Source: Hydrangea macrophylla (lineage: Eukaryota > Streptophyta > Magnoliopsida > Cornales > Hydrangeaceae). From it: DNA of 64,000 bases. The notes under the pieces were generated by a model. That model searched no databases. It was not told the origin of the DNA and saw only the letters and a list, made by a program, of their open reading frames with translations. Both the position numbers and the translations under genes were made by a program. The stretch covers positions 27,332,001 through 27,396,000 of the forward strand of contig CM066993.1 in NCBI GenBank assembly GCA_033977485.1, written 5' to 3'. Of the stretch, positions 21,789-33,361 are shown piece after piece. Position 1 is the stretch's first letter, and each line of letters opens with the position of its first letter.

Positions 21789-23183
21789 TGATGTTGTCAG
21801 AATCAAGATATAAAAAGTGTTCTTTACTTTTCAAAAGATTTGCAGTGTGGAAGTAAAGGTCGAACCCACAGAGATTGATTAACTACAGCGACTTAATTTT
21901 AAAACCTAACTTTAGTTAATTATGAAAACGGATTTTGATTTGGTTTGAATTAAACTAATAACAATAAAAATAAATCTAAACTATGAAAGCAATTAAAAGT
22001 GTTTTAAATAATGTTTAAGGGAACCTAGGATTGCAAATCCACCACTAGCTTCATAATAGGAATATTTATGAATTACTTTAGCTTATTAAGTTGGATGATA
22101 ATGGGGAATTGTAGCTACAAGCCCAATTCCTCCGACAAGAAGATATTCATGGTTCAAGCACCAACATAATCCATCTTCGGTTAGCACAAATTATCCCACA
22201 CTAAACTAGGGTTGTGATCTAATTCGTCTAACCTAGGCATGGACGATTCGGATACTTGATAGCACAAATCAATAAAGCACCATCACATGTAAACAATCTA
22301 AACAAGCACAGCAAGCATAGATCGTTGAGCACATCACAGTCAAAATAGATCTAAGACAAGAATAAATTCTGAAAGTAATGATTTAATCAATAGAAGTACG
22401 ATTTATTTATAAAAATCCTCTAAACATGTGACTGTCATCCATACATAATAAAACTAAAATAAAAACATAAATAAAACCCTATTACTCGTCTAGGGCTTCA
22501 TTGAAACCCTAGATCTATGATCTAGCCATCCATGGAAGTGATGGATGGCAAGTAGTTGATGGAGGAGGCCATGGAAACCCTTGGTCTTCTTCTTCTTCTT
22601 CTTGCTTCCCTCCCTTCAATGGCTGAAAGTATGGTTGTATAATGTGTGTATATTAATTGCCAACAATGTCTAACCCTTTAATTGTAATAAAATAGGGCAT
22701 ATATAGATTTACAACAAGTTTTGGAAGCCTTCCTAACCCGAAACGAACTGAAACTGATGTAATTTACAGTCTAGACGTCGTTCAGCAGTTTCGTTTGCAC
22801 AGGAGTCTTCAGTATACTGAAATACGCAACTTTGGTTTTTACACATATCGCGCGAGCAGGTCGCGCGAGTGCAACATTTGGGACCTCGCGCGCGCGGATC
22901 GCGCGAGTGATTCTAGGGATCTCGCGCGAGTGATTCTAGGGATCTCGCGCGAGCGAATCGCGCGAGCGATTTCTGGATTTCCGCGCCCGCGGGTCGCGCC
23001 CGCGAACTGGCTTTTTCAGCATCTTTTCTTCTGCTTTTTCACCCTGTTTATCCTGATATACTTGATTTCTTCCAAAACCTGTCAGAAAATAGAAAACGAA
23101 GTAAAAATATACAAAAACAGGATAAAAAGGTACTAACAAATGCTCGTTAAGGCGTATTATTAGGATTAGTTCTCTCCCGATCA
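21789..23183 (-). repeat. Element B, 5' LTR (1395 bp)
   Basis: Matches 14727-16085 almost exactly but is 36 bp longer. The excess is entirely in the palindrome cluster (22848-23005): a 23-bp unit is duplicated and about 13 bp are added near CCCGCGGGTCGCG. It is followed by the target duplication CTTGC. Confidence 0.95.
22848..23005. repeat. CGCGCGAG palindrome cluster (5' LTR of B), expanded
   Basis: Same layout as 15786-15906 plus a tandem duplication of GATTCTAGGGATCTCGCGCG and a CCCGCGGGTCGCGCCCGC segment. Confidence 0.88.
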
Positions 23184-24950
23184 CTTGCGAATATTCAAGT
23201 TGAGATATACTTTCACCCATATTCTTCCTCAACTTAGAATTGGCATCAAACGGAGTTATGGCCAATTTGCTATCCAACTGTCCAAATTTCTTTAATATTT
23301 TGTCAACATAGTGTGATTGTGTTAGAAGATATCCTTCGAAAGCTTGTCTTACTTGTATGTCAAGTATAACATCGGCTTTACCCATGTCCTTCATGTCAAA
23401 GCTTGAGCTTAACATTTTCTTGGTTTCGTTGATTACTTTTTTATTCGTTCCCGTAATAAGTAAGCTGTCAACATGCAAACAAACAATAACACACGAATCT
23501 TTAAATTCCTTGACATACACACACTTATCGCATTTATTGATTTAAAAACCATTTGTGATCATGGTGTGGTCAGATTTCTCGTACCATTATTTTGGAGCTT
23601 GTTTCAAACCATAAAGAGACTTAACAAGCCGACAAACTTTATGTTCTTGTCCCTTTACAACAAACCCTTCCGGTTGTTCCATATAGATCTCCTCACCTAG
23701 ATCTCCATTAAGGAACATAGTTTTCACATCCATTTGATGTAATTCTAGATTATAAACGGCAGCTATAGAGATTACCATACTAATGGAAATAATCCTAGTA
23801 ATCGGGGAATTAAGTATCAAAGAAATCTATTCCCTCTTTTTGTCAATAGCCTTTTGTGACTAGTCTAACTTTGTACTTATCTATGGTACCGTTGGCTTTG
23901 AGTTTCTTCTTAAAAATCCATTTACAACCAATTGGTTTACTAACTAGAGGTAATTCAACCAACTCCCATGTATGGTTTTGCATAATGGAGTCTACCTCAC
24001 TATTTACCGCCTCTTGCCAATAAGGCACTTCAGGTGTACTCATAGCCTTGTTAAAAGTTTGAGGTTCACCTATGGTAACTAGTGTCATAAACTTCGGTTC
24101 AAAAGAAGTAGCTTTCCTAGCTCTTTTGCTCTTTCTAAGAGCAACTTCGTCATTCTTAGAACTTTAAGATACCTCTTCAATACTTCTTTTAGGTGCTGAA
24201 TTTTGTCTTCCTACCCTAAATGGAAAGATGTTTTCGAAGAACTCAATATCTACCAATTCCATGAATGTGCTGACACGAATGTGACATTCTCGTCCTTAAC
24301 CATAAGGAAACGATATACAACACTATTATTAGCATAACCGATAAATACACAATCTGCGGTCTTAGGCCCTAGTTTCGTTCATTTAGAAAGCGAATCTTAT
24401 ACTTTAGCTAGACACTCCCACATTTTGGGCTTTTTATATGAGGGTACTTTACCTTTCCAAATTTCATAAGGAGGCTTGTTAGTCTTCTTATGTGGAATTT
24501 TATTAAGAATGACATTCACCATAAGAATGGCACCCCCCATAAGTTGTGTGGCACACCCGAGCTATTTAGCATAACATTTGCCATTTCCTTGAGGGTTCTA
24601 TTTTTCCTCTTGGCTACACCATTTTGTTGTGATGTGTACAGCGCAGTGGTTTCATGAATAATCCCATCAGTAGCACAATACTTGGCTAGTGGAGTTGAAT
24701 CATATTCACCTCCTCTATCCGATCTAACTCTTTTTATTGTTCTAGATAATTAATTTTCAATTTCAACTCTATGTGTCTTAAACATGTCATTGTTTCATCC
24801 TTAGAACTAAGTAAGTAAACATAACAATATCTACTACTATCACCTATAAATGTAACAAAATATTTCCTTCCATCTCTTGTTGAGGTTAGTTTTAAATCAC
24901 ATAAGTCAGTATGAATTAAGTCTAGTAATTTGCTTATTCTATCTATGGAT
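23184..24950 (-). pseudogene. Copia pol, integrase core to reverse transcriptase
   Basis: From right to left: integrase catalytic region (LLDLIHTDLCD, YFVTFIGDSSRYCYVY, then RGGEYDST, TSQQNGVAKRKNRTLKEMAN in other frames), a linker, and RT: EVDSIMQNHTWELV, KPIGCKWIFKKKL, QMDVKTMFLNGDLGEEIYMEQPEGF, CRLVKSLYGLKQAPK. The catalytic loop normally YVDD is read here as CLHVDSLLI (about 23455-23485), so one catalytic Asp is lost. Many stops and shifts. The left edge meets element B, the right edge the CACTA transposon. Confidence 0.93.
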
Positions 24951-24984
24951 TTACACTACACCATATGGCCCGATTTGAACGGGA

Positions 24985-25290
24985 ATATCCGTTACAAAAA
25001 TTATTTGTAATGGATATACCCGTTACAATTTTGGCATTGCAAATTTGTAACGGATATATCCGTTACTAATTAACGGATATACCCATTACTAATATCATTT
25101 TTGTAACGGATATACCCGTTACAAAGTAGTTTAGTAACGGATAAATATACAACTTTTTTTTTTTTTTTTTTTTTTTGAAAAAATTAGTAACGGTTTGTAA
25201 CGAATTAGTAACGGTTATATCCGTTACTAATTTCCAAATGCATAAAAATTAGTAATGCATTTTGTAACGGATATTCCGTTACAAATTTTA
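24985..25290. repeat. CACTA left subterminal repeats
   Basis: About a dozen copies of (GT)AACGGATAT(A)CCCGTTAC-like words in both orientations; in En/Spm elements such arrays bind the TNPA-type protein. A T-run (about 25154-25176) interrupts them. Confidence 0.85.
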
Positions 25291-27917
25291 ATCACAAATA
25301 AAAAAAAAATTTATTTGAAATGTTTTCCAATTTTTTTCCCGCCTAATTAACAAACATTATAATCCATATAAAACACAACAAAAATAAATGAATAAATAAC
25401 AATAAGCTTAACCCATAAAACATGATCTATACCAAACACAACATACATAATCCATAATACATAATTCATACCAAACACAATAGACATAATCCATAATCCA
25501 TACCACACAAAACAAACATAGTCCATAATCTATACTAATCATAACAAGTAAAGAGTTCATCCGACCAAACTTAAACTAACTATAACAAACCATGTCCGAA
25601 ATTTAAATAGTTATAGAAAATAAGATAATTGAAGTCAAACATACTTTAACCTCTTCTCAAGCCAAATCACATATCCACCTTGAACAAAGCCTCACAAAGT
25701 ATCGAAGCCACCTTGAGGAGGGTCGCACAAACGAGCATTGGGATCAATCACTTCCTCGATATAAACTTTCTTTTCGTCAACACCAACGGTTTTGAAGTGA
25801 CACGTTTTAACACTAGCATCTGTCACAACATACTACTTTGCTAATTCTTTCCCAAATTTATCAAGTAAGATAACCAGGGGTTTGTCGGTGGGAGTAGGCA
25901 TAGAATGAAGAGAATTTCGATTTTCCATCGCAGAAAAACTGTTATTCAAGTTTTGACCTAAATGAATAGGGCGATTAACTGAAGTGGATGCAAGATCACT
26001 TGAAGGAGTATTCACCATTGAAGGGGTACTCAAATTTGAAAATTTGGTAATAAAATACATCATTACACCCTCAAAATTGTTAAGTCTTGAGATGACTTCA
26101 TCCTTAAATGATTTGTCTTCACTTGTCTTACCTTTTTGTTCAATTATTGGCCTTGCCACCCCAAGTTGACTTAGTAGCTTCTTAGAGACATGAGAACCCA
26201 CCGCACGAACCCCCTCTCCCTTGAGTTTCTTCCAAAATACTTCTGCTAATTCATCATTGTCAAGGTCTTCACACATGTCATTACATCTTGAATCAGACAA
26301 GCTTTGGCTTCTTTTTTTTTCCAGGAGCTATAACTTCGTCCTACAGTATATAAAATGAAGCTTGTAATGTTAAAATAAAATAATTATGCTAAACTTTAAA
26401 CCTATAAACAATCAAATATGTTACTCACATATTTACTATTAGCACTCTCCAACACAATCACATCTCTATGCTCATGTACCGCCAGCCATTTGTCTATGCG
26501 ATGAATTTTTTTTTCTAGGATTTTCTTGTTCCTAGACATTGAAATTTAATGAGTTAGTTAAAAAAAAATTGTTAAAATACAAAATGGGTAAAAAAATGAT
26601 ACAAACCATAAGAATTATTTTTGAGCATAGGAACAACGCCCAAGAGTATGGAGAGTCTCCAGTTGTTTTCGATTGTTACAATTTGTAACATTTTGCTCCT
26701 TCGTGTTTGGATCACTCTCATTTTCTACAACCTTTCCCTAAATATGTGGATCAATATCGGCCGGCCTAACTTCTTCATTCAAAAGGGGCCACAAATTATT
26801 TTTGTGAGATCTAAACTTTGGGTCCACGACTTCTCCGCCTATGGTCGAGCCACATCTGGTAGAACCTCTAGTTCAAACTCATACCCTAGTAGTGGTATAA
26901 GATAGTTATTGTTGGGTTTGTGCCCTCAAACCATTACTTTATATATGAGACATTGACATTTTAATATATGGGTATCAGCTTTACATTTAGTTATGTATGT
27001 TTCTTTCATGAGATGATTGTTATCCTTAAGTATCATAGTAAGTAATTCGTGTATGTATGAGATACATATAAGTGAGATACAAATTACTATTCTTTGTTAC
27101 TTAGAATGTGTCACAGTGGATGATGAGACTGGATATCTCATCAGGTTTACACTGTAGCATGATTAACTACCATTCGATGGAGTGATTAATCTCAATCACT
27201 AGAGTTTAACTCTTAGTTAACATGCTAGTGCTTATAGTGCATTGACGGGCCTGAGCTTTCCTATTGATACTCAAGACTGTCAATCAGTCGATAGGAAGTC
27301 ATAACTTGTATAAGGTACGTGTTCTTAATCTTGAGACGATTATGAACACAGACTGTGGATATGGCTGCTTTGACTTACCAATCAATGAGGTCTATAGAAG
27401 ATCAACACCTGAGTATCTTGGGTATGTCATATTCATAGGGTTGTGAACATATATTGTCAAGACAGAATCTACCCTCTGTTTCAGAGTAAGCATTCCCTTG
27501 AGAATGTCACCAAGTCGATTACTGAGTACTGCAGTCTTGTTGATAAGAGTTATCAACATGTTTGGTAATCATGAGAGGTGAATGGGACTCAAGGAATACA
27601 AGAAGTAATCATGATTCAGGTTGACAGTAACAGTTATCTGACTACCTGAATATGATTACGAATGCTGAAGGTAGAGGGACATTAGTATAACATACAAGTC
27701 TAGTTATCGCTTCGGATATGTTCTTTTGCGTTGGAGTTCAGTTATCGTTTTATAGTGGAGTAAACATTAACTGACCAGTTAGTTAGTTTACTGATCAAAG
27801 AGTTTGGTCACGGTAATTAACAAACTGGTCTGAGCCAACAATAAAGAGCCTAGGAGGTCCCACTATTAGCTCCGCCAGGATACTTGAAAAGACACATGAG
27901 GAAGTTGTCAAGACAAG

Positions 27918-28047
27918 TTCGATCGATTGAAGTATGTTCGATCGATTGAAGTCTTGGCAGTCTCGATCGATCGAGAATGGTTCGATCGATCGAGAATGGT
28001 TCGATCGATCGAAGGTTCGATCGATCGAAGATCTTCGATCGCTCGAA
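27918..28047. repeat. GATC palindrome cluster, seven dyads (solo LTR)
   Basis: Seven dyads of TTCGATCGATCGAA type starting at about 27918, 27937, 27962, 27981, 28000, 28016 and 28034: spacings 19, 25, 19, 19, 16 and 18 bp. The last ends about 22 bp before the TATA box. The same word is used by the otherwise unrelated LTR of element A. Confidence 0.9.
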
Positions 28048-28069
28048 GTCTAGGTCGGTTCTGGAAATC

Positions 28070-28077
28070 TATAAATA
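28070..28077 (+). promoter_or_regulatory. Probable TATA box of the solo LTR
   Basis: TATAAATA, followed by GGGCAGCTGC, immediately downstream of the seven-dyad cluster. A strong TATA consensus. Confidence 0.7.
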
Positions 28078-29039
28078 GGGCAGCTGCATTCTGGAAAAGG
28101 AGTTCGTCGTTTTAGAACGTCAGAAGCTGCAGAAACTATTTTTAGAGCCCCAAACCTTGTTTTTCCTCTCTATTAGAGATCCCACCATCTCTAGTCTCTC
28201 CGGCAAGCATCCGCAGGAGACATAAGGGTGAAGGCAACCTAGTCGAGGCTGCTACATTACCAAGGAAGAAGAAGAAAATCAGAATTAGATTCAAGACACT
28301 AAGGTATAACTCTTGTCCCCTCTTGTGCGCATCTATGGAATTAACGAGTAGTAGATCCTGGGCTACCATTAAGTTTTTATAACTTGACTTTTCCGCTGCA
28401 AGTTTAAACTTTTAACATAAACTGATTTTTCCATCAGTTATGTTACAAGTAAATAATTAAAGCAAAGTAATTAATGGAATAAAGAGCTTATAATCAAAAG
28501 TTTACCTCAAAGCATTCCAAACATCGTCTTTGAAGTTCTTTGGCACAGTTTGAAAATCTTTGTAGCTAATTGGAAGATAGCTTCTCACAAAATCCTATAT
28601 ACGACTACTCCATACCTTCGCATATTTATCCACAACAGACCCGTCAGCTTGAATTATGACTTTCATTTTCTCCTTGGGGCCCTTTGGGCCTTTGCTTCCT
28701 GATAACTCAGATGCAGGCGGGGCTGAAAAAGATGGCTGCGATAAACTCGGGTTTGAATTACCTACATTTGTTGACATTATACCGAATGCCTATCATTTGA
28801 AATTAAGGTGTTAGTTCGCAAGCAATATTAAATTAATAATACCAACATTAAATGACATAGCAACAATTAACGGACCACAAGGACATTTTTACAATAAAGG
28901 TAACAATTTTATTCCAAAATTAGCAACATTAAACTGACCATAAGGAAATTTTTACAATAAAGGTAGCAATTACAATCGCAACCTAGTAGAATTTAATGCA
29001 AGAGCCAAAAGTTAGGCAGAGTTATGCAACTTCAACAGG

Positions 29040-29495
29040 CTTTCCAAATGAGGTTGGTCTTCAAGAGTAGATTGGAAGACCGTTGGTATCTCTAACTCGT
29101 CTGCTCGCTTGGTCAATCTCTTCGGTAAATGTATAACAATCTACCAATTGGGATTTCTAATATCTTTCGAATAGAAAACTTGACTCGCCTCGGAAGCAAG
29201 AATGACAGGCTCATCTAGCTCGCTACTGACACTCTTTAACTTGTCAAAATATACAAGAACCAAGTTAAAGTCCGGACAGTGCTTACAACCATTAGTCTTG
29301 TCCTCCACCCTCACCCAGTCGCAATAAAACGCTACCTCTTTAAATATTATATAGTCTAACTCGATTATATGCTTGATAACCCCATACTACATAGTCCAAG
29401 CACCCTTGAGCCTTTTATAACTTTTTTCGCCCTAAATAGAGTCCATGCCTTCATGCAAACATCGCTATCTTGCGTGACAATAGTGTCATCGTGAT
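29040..29495 (-). pseudogene. CACTA TNP2/TNPD C-terminal (DUF4216-like) remnant
   Basis: Minus-strand pieces in shifting frames: HDDTIVTQDSDVCMKAW, YGVIKHIIELDY (approximate), FKEVAFYCDWVRVEDKTNG, LVLVYFDKLKSVSSELDEP, ILASEASQVFYSKDIRNPNW. These match the DUF4216 segment that follows the TNP2 (Transposase_21) domain of plant CACTA transposases. The catalytic TNP2 domain itself is absent, so the element is non-autonomous. Confidence 0.8.
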
Positions 29496-30352
29496 ACCTA
29501 GGAGAAAAATACAAAACCATTAACACTGTACTTTTTGTATCTTTTTAACCATGTGGGAAGGCCCTTAAACTAAATGAAAGGAGATTCAATATCCAAACCT
29601 TTAGAGATTCAGTCTGGTTAAGGCTTCAGTACATATTATGAAAATGAAAGGAGACAGAAAGGATCTACTTGTCTAATGCATGTGTGTCTAATAGAAGCTT
29701 AAGAATTTGACTATCCTAAACTAACCAGTAACTAGAAAACAATACAAAATATGTCTATTCACTTGGATGGAAAAAGAAAATGTAGAAAAATGAGATCGTT
29801 TTTACTCAGGAAAAAATTCATACCTTCACCAATAGCAACAATTAAACAAGCAGCTTGATGGAACTAGCCATAGAGAATACTAATGAGATATGATGTCCAA
29901 CTACCCAATTGTGAGAATGAGTACGGCAAAGCTAGAAGAACTTGGGCAACCTAAAACTCAAAATACCACAAATTAAGAACAAACTACTTATATTCTTCAT
30001 TCGTATATAGACATATATATTGCCAAAAAATTATCTTTTATGCAACTCAATCTCAAAAAATTACTTTTTGTGCAGAAGTTGCACATAGTAGCTTTGTTCA
30101 TTGTATTGGAAGTCAAAGTTGCAAAATGCGTAGTTAAAAAACATTGAAAACTGAGAGAGTTTTATATAATTATTGAAGAACCTAAAAAGTGTATTGTTAA
30201 AAACGATTCTTATATCAAAAGCCTACCATACACACACACACACACACACACACATACACACACACACATACACACACACACACTTTCTCTCTATCTCTCT
30301 CTCTCTCTCACTCACTCTCACTCTCTCATCCAAACTTGCCATAAGCCTAGCA

Positions 30353-30392
<40 letters not shown>

Positions 30393-31000
30393 TTGTGATA
30401 AATCTGGAGTGCTGCAGATTACCCTCTTTTTTTTTTTTGCCATACCACTATATACAATGATTTAATTTATGTATAACATTATACAATAAGAAGTAGTAAA
30501 ACATCTCATGTTGTACATATATGGGTGCAGAGACAAATTTAGTGGGTCATTTAGTAACTTTAGTGGGTCATTTAGTAACTTCCTAAATATGGGATATCAT
30601 GCCTCATTTATTTGAGTCATGAGAGGGGAACCTCATAAGAAAAAGGAAAACAAAAAACAGGCCCACAAATACAATAAAGAAAATTTAAGAAGCCCTCCAT
30701 TCTCTATGACAACAATTCAAACACATTTGTGAGCATACTACTGCTAGAACATCATGGGCTTTTTTAGTCAACCCAATTTCTTTTCCAAAGCCAGAACAAC
30801 ATGGGCTTATATTCCATGTAATGTAATCTTCACCTTTTTCCCCTCATTTCTAATTAATTCAAGACAAGTTGGTGGATTACTAAAAGTTTTTAGGCTTTAT
30901 ATAAATGGGAAGTACTTACAAGCAACAAGGAAAAAAAATTAAATAGAAAAACATAGATAAAGTGAAGCATTCCATAGATTCAAACTTGAAAAAGACCTTA
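29496..31000. repeat. CACTA internal non-coding region with microsatellites
   Basis: AT-rich, with (CA)n at about 30229-30282, (TC)n at 30285-30310 and 30360-30389, and a direct duplication of AGTGGGTCATTTAGTAACTT at about 30540-30580. The Ser/Leu- and Thr-His-rich frames here are microsatellite artefacts. I see no gene. Confidence 0.6.
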
Positions 31001-31012
31001 AAATCAGTGTTC

Positions 31013-31590
31013 ATTAGAAAACCAAAACTCAAAAATCCTACTAGAGAGCCTACAATCAGACTTGAAAAAGACCTTAAAATCAGACTTGAGACATAAACTA
31101 GAAAGCCTTATCTAGAGACATATATTGAGATAAAAACCCACAATAAGGAAGAAGGTAGAAGAAGAAGAAGAAGAAGAAGAAGAAGAAGAAGGGTGTATCT
31201 GCAGGAAGTCAGCGGCGGCGTCGAGAGGTCGGCGGTGTGGGGTCGGTGGCTAGGGGTCAGCGTCGAGCGGTCAGCGGCGGCGTGGGGTAGAGCCCGATGG
31301 TTACTAAATTACCCTAAAATCATTGAATCTAAAATTAGGTTCATTAGAAAACCTAAACTCAGAAATCCTACTAGAGACCCTATAATCAGACTTGAAAAAC
31401 CCACAATAAGGAAGAAGGTAGAAGAAGAAGAAGTAAGAAGAAGAAGAAAGAAGAAAATAGAAGAAGAAGAAGGAGGGTGTACTTACAGGAAGTCAGCGGT
31501 GGCGGCGTCGGGTAGTCGGCGGTGAGCGGTCAGCGTCTGGTGATCGGCGGCTGTGTGGGGTAGAGCCTGATGGCTTTCCCTATTTCTCAT
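31013..31590. repeat. Tandem duplication at the CACTA right end (leader region)
   Basis: Two copies of a segment (about 31013-31300 and 31339-31590) each run: ATTAGAAAACC-AAACTCA-AAATCCTACTAGAGA block, GAAGAAG microsatellite, GGAAGTCAGCGG and GGCGGCG-rich block. On the minus strand the second copy ends in TCCTGTAAGT, a good splice donor (about 31486), while the first copy has lost it. This fits a transposase 5' leader exon, an inference. Confidence 0.6.
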
Positions 31591-31699
31591 TCCCCCCTTT
31601 CTCCTTTCTCTCTCCTTTCTATCTTTTTGTGAAACAAGTGAGTAGAGCTCGATGGTTTTGAGCAACAAATAATTTTATTTTTTTACTTTTTTTTTTGGG

Positions 31700-31870
31700 A
31701 TCAATTTATAACGAGTATACATGTTACGAATATAAATACACCCGTTACATAAATTATGTAACCAAAATAAAGGTAATTTGTAATGGTTTTTTGATATTTG
31801 TAACAGATATATTCATTACAAATTAGTAACGGGTATACCCGTTACAAATCATAAAACCTGTCAATTACAA
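31700..31870. repeat. CACTA right subterminal repeats
   Basis: Words such as ACCCGTTAC, GTAACGGGTATACCCGTTAC and TAACAGATATATTCATTAC in both orientations, matching the left-end array. Confidence 0.8.
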
Positions 31871-31894
31871 AATTGCCCATATGGTATAGTGTTA

Positions 31895-32520
31895 AATGAC
31901 TTTCTAGCAAATTTTGATTCTACACATGTTTCATATTTGTGACTTGCCAATTTCAAATTTAGGCAATAATAATAGATTAACCAATTTATACATGTATTTG
32001 AAATTCACATGTCCTAATCTAGAATGCCACAATGAACATAACTCAACAATATAAGAAGAAACTATATCATTCTCATTACTAATAATTTTAGGAGTACAAC
32101 TGATCTTAAAGAGCCCTTCATTAAGGTAACCCTTTCCTACATACATTTCACCCTTAGTCAAAACAAATTTATTGGATTCGAAGACTAGCTTGAATCCTTT
32201 CTTGCGAATTTCTGGAACATGTAACACATCTAGGAGGGTCATCTCTTTTCCGGAAATGAACTTAATAATCACATTCCCCTTGCCTTCAACAGTTAAAGCC
32301 GTGGCATTGCCCATAAAAAGCTCGTTACCACAATCTGCCTTTGTATAGGTAGAAAACATGTTTTTATCTCTACAAATGTGTTTAGTGGCCCCGGTATCTA
32401 TCCACCAACCCTTAAAGTCGGTCACCACACAAGTTTCCATGACCACCGCCGCAAGATCTTCAGTCTCCATCAAGTTAACTTGATTGGACTTATTATTTCC
32501 TCCATTAGATCCTTTCTTGT
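31895..32520 (-). pseudogene. Copia protease and integrase N-terminus
   Basis: Protease active site WWIDTGATKHIC (D-T-G intact) at about residues 23-34 of the longest frame, followed by NATALTVEGKGNVIIKF and LLDVLHVPEIRKKGFKLV, then the GAG-pre-integrase/HHCC segment LWHSRLGHVNFKYMYKL. Past the frame end the zinc-binding region reads KYETCVESKFARKSF: the first Cys of the CX2C pair is Tyr. It is cut by the CACTA transposon at the TTA duplication and continues at 24950. Confidence 0.92.
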
Positions 32521-33329
32521 TTTGACACTCGCTTATATGATGTTCGGGTATTCCACATTACCAACAATTCTATTTAATCTTCTTGGAATCGCAGTCCTTA
32601 GACCCGTTGTATGTAGACTTCCTCTTGCCTCCTTTAGAACTTGATTTAGGCTTTGATTTTGAAGACTCACCTTCAACGAGATTGGCTTTCAACTCCATAG
32701 ATCCCTGCTACCCATTCTTATCTCCTTTCTGGTTGTCTCTCGCAATCCTCAAATGCACCACAAGATCCTCCATTGATAACTCCTTGCACTTGTGCTTGAG
32801 AGAACTCTTGAATTCCTTCCACAACGGCGGCAACTTTTCAATTATGGATGCCACTTGGAATGGTTCACTAATTTCCATCCCCTCTAAGATCATTTGGTTA
32901 ATGATCACTTGAATCTCTTCCAATTGCTTGACCACCAGAATTGAATAAACCATTTTAAAATCTAAAAATATGTGCACAATGAACTTCTTTGTACCAGTAT
33001 CTTCGGTTTTATGTTTTTTCTCCAAGGATTCCCATAACTCTTTGGCGGTTGTAAAGTTGAATAGACGTTGTAGAGAAAGTCTTCTAGCCCATTTAGAATG
33101 TAATTCTGGCATAGAAAATTGGAATGGTTCCATGCATCTAATGCGACTTCTTGTTCTTTTGATGGATTTTGGATAGGAACCACCAACTTATCTTGACATA
33201 GGATCTGTGCAAGGTTGAGGGTTGTTAGATAGAACATCATCTTCATTTGCCATCTCTTGAAGTCTTCTCCCTTGAACTTTTCGGGCTTCTCGGCATGTGC
33301 ATTCTTGATACGGTTGTTTCAATGGCCAT
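32521..33329 (-). pseudogene. Copia Gag
   Basis: Frames contain AEKPEKFKGEDFKRWQMKMMFYLTTL, LSLQRLFNFTTAKELWESLEKKHKTEDTG (UBN2/gag-polypeptide type), VKQLEEIQVIINQM and ASIIEKLPPLWKEFKSSLKHK. The zinc knuckle near 32560-32580 reads CW*CGIPEHHISEC, CCHC spacing with a stop codon inside it. The probable start is the ATG at 33327-33329 with a frameshift soon after. At least three shifts. Confidence 0.9.
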
Positions 33330-33361
33330 ACTTCCAACAAATATTAAATTCACTTTTTGAT

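Larger units (their letters stand above)
26910..28436 (+). mobile_element. Solo LTR inside the CACTA element (1527 bp)
   Basis: Starts TGTTGGGTTT and ends TTTTTCCATCA, flanked by the perfect 5-bp duplication GTTAT (26905-26909 and 28437-28441). No coding sequence. U3 runs to about 28090: palindrome cluster 27918-28047, then TATAAATA at 28070. Short frames inside it are chance. It is probably copia-type by its TGTTGGG start, which is an inference. Confidence 0.92.
25833..28777 (-). pseudogene. CACTA TNP1/Ptta-like transposase gene, exons broken
   Basis: Accessory En/Spm transposase (Ptta/En/Spm plant transposase family) whose product binds the subterminal repeats. First exon about 28504-28777: a Ser/Pro-rich start, then KVIIQADGSVVDKYAKVWSSRI, an in-frame TAG at 28592-28594, then DFVRSYLPISYKDFQ and a GTAAAC donor. 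Further pieces: CNNRKQLETLHTLGRCSYAQK (about 26620-26690), HRIDKWLAVHEHRDVIVLE (about 26430-26500), and a C-terminal exon 25833-26340 (NDELAEVFWKKLKGEGVRAVG, LSQLGVARP, coiled segment FKDEVISRLNNFE). The solo LTR at 26910-28436 lies in the intron or missing middle. Not functional. Confidence 0.85.
24954..31891 (-). mobile_element. CACTA (En/Spm) DNA transposon, 6938 bp
   Basis: Ends read CACTACACCATATGG and, in complement at the right end, CACTATACCATATGG: classic CACTA terminal inverted repeats. A 3-bp target duplication TTA flanks it (24951-24953, 31892-31894). If the element and one TTA are disregarded, the copia integrase frame is continuous. Subterminal repeats of the GTAACGGATATACCCGTTAC type lie inside both ends. 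The gene direction is minus: TNP2/TNPD remnant, then a TNP1/Ptta-like gene. The main TNP2 body is missing. Confidence 0.95.

Noticed and set aside
27918..28047. CRISPR-like look of repeated words with spacers
   Set aside because: Spacers are 2-11 nt, repeats are 14-nt palindromes, and the array lies in a plant LTR promoter; no cas genes. The 39-bp repeats at 7536-7705 are likewise plain tandem repeats.
31193..31525. 110-codon plus ORF rich in Arg/Glu/Lys
   Set aside because: It spans the duplicated CACTA leader block and GAAGAAG runs on the strand opposite to the transposase genes.
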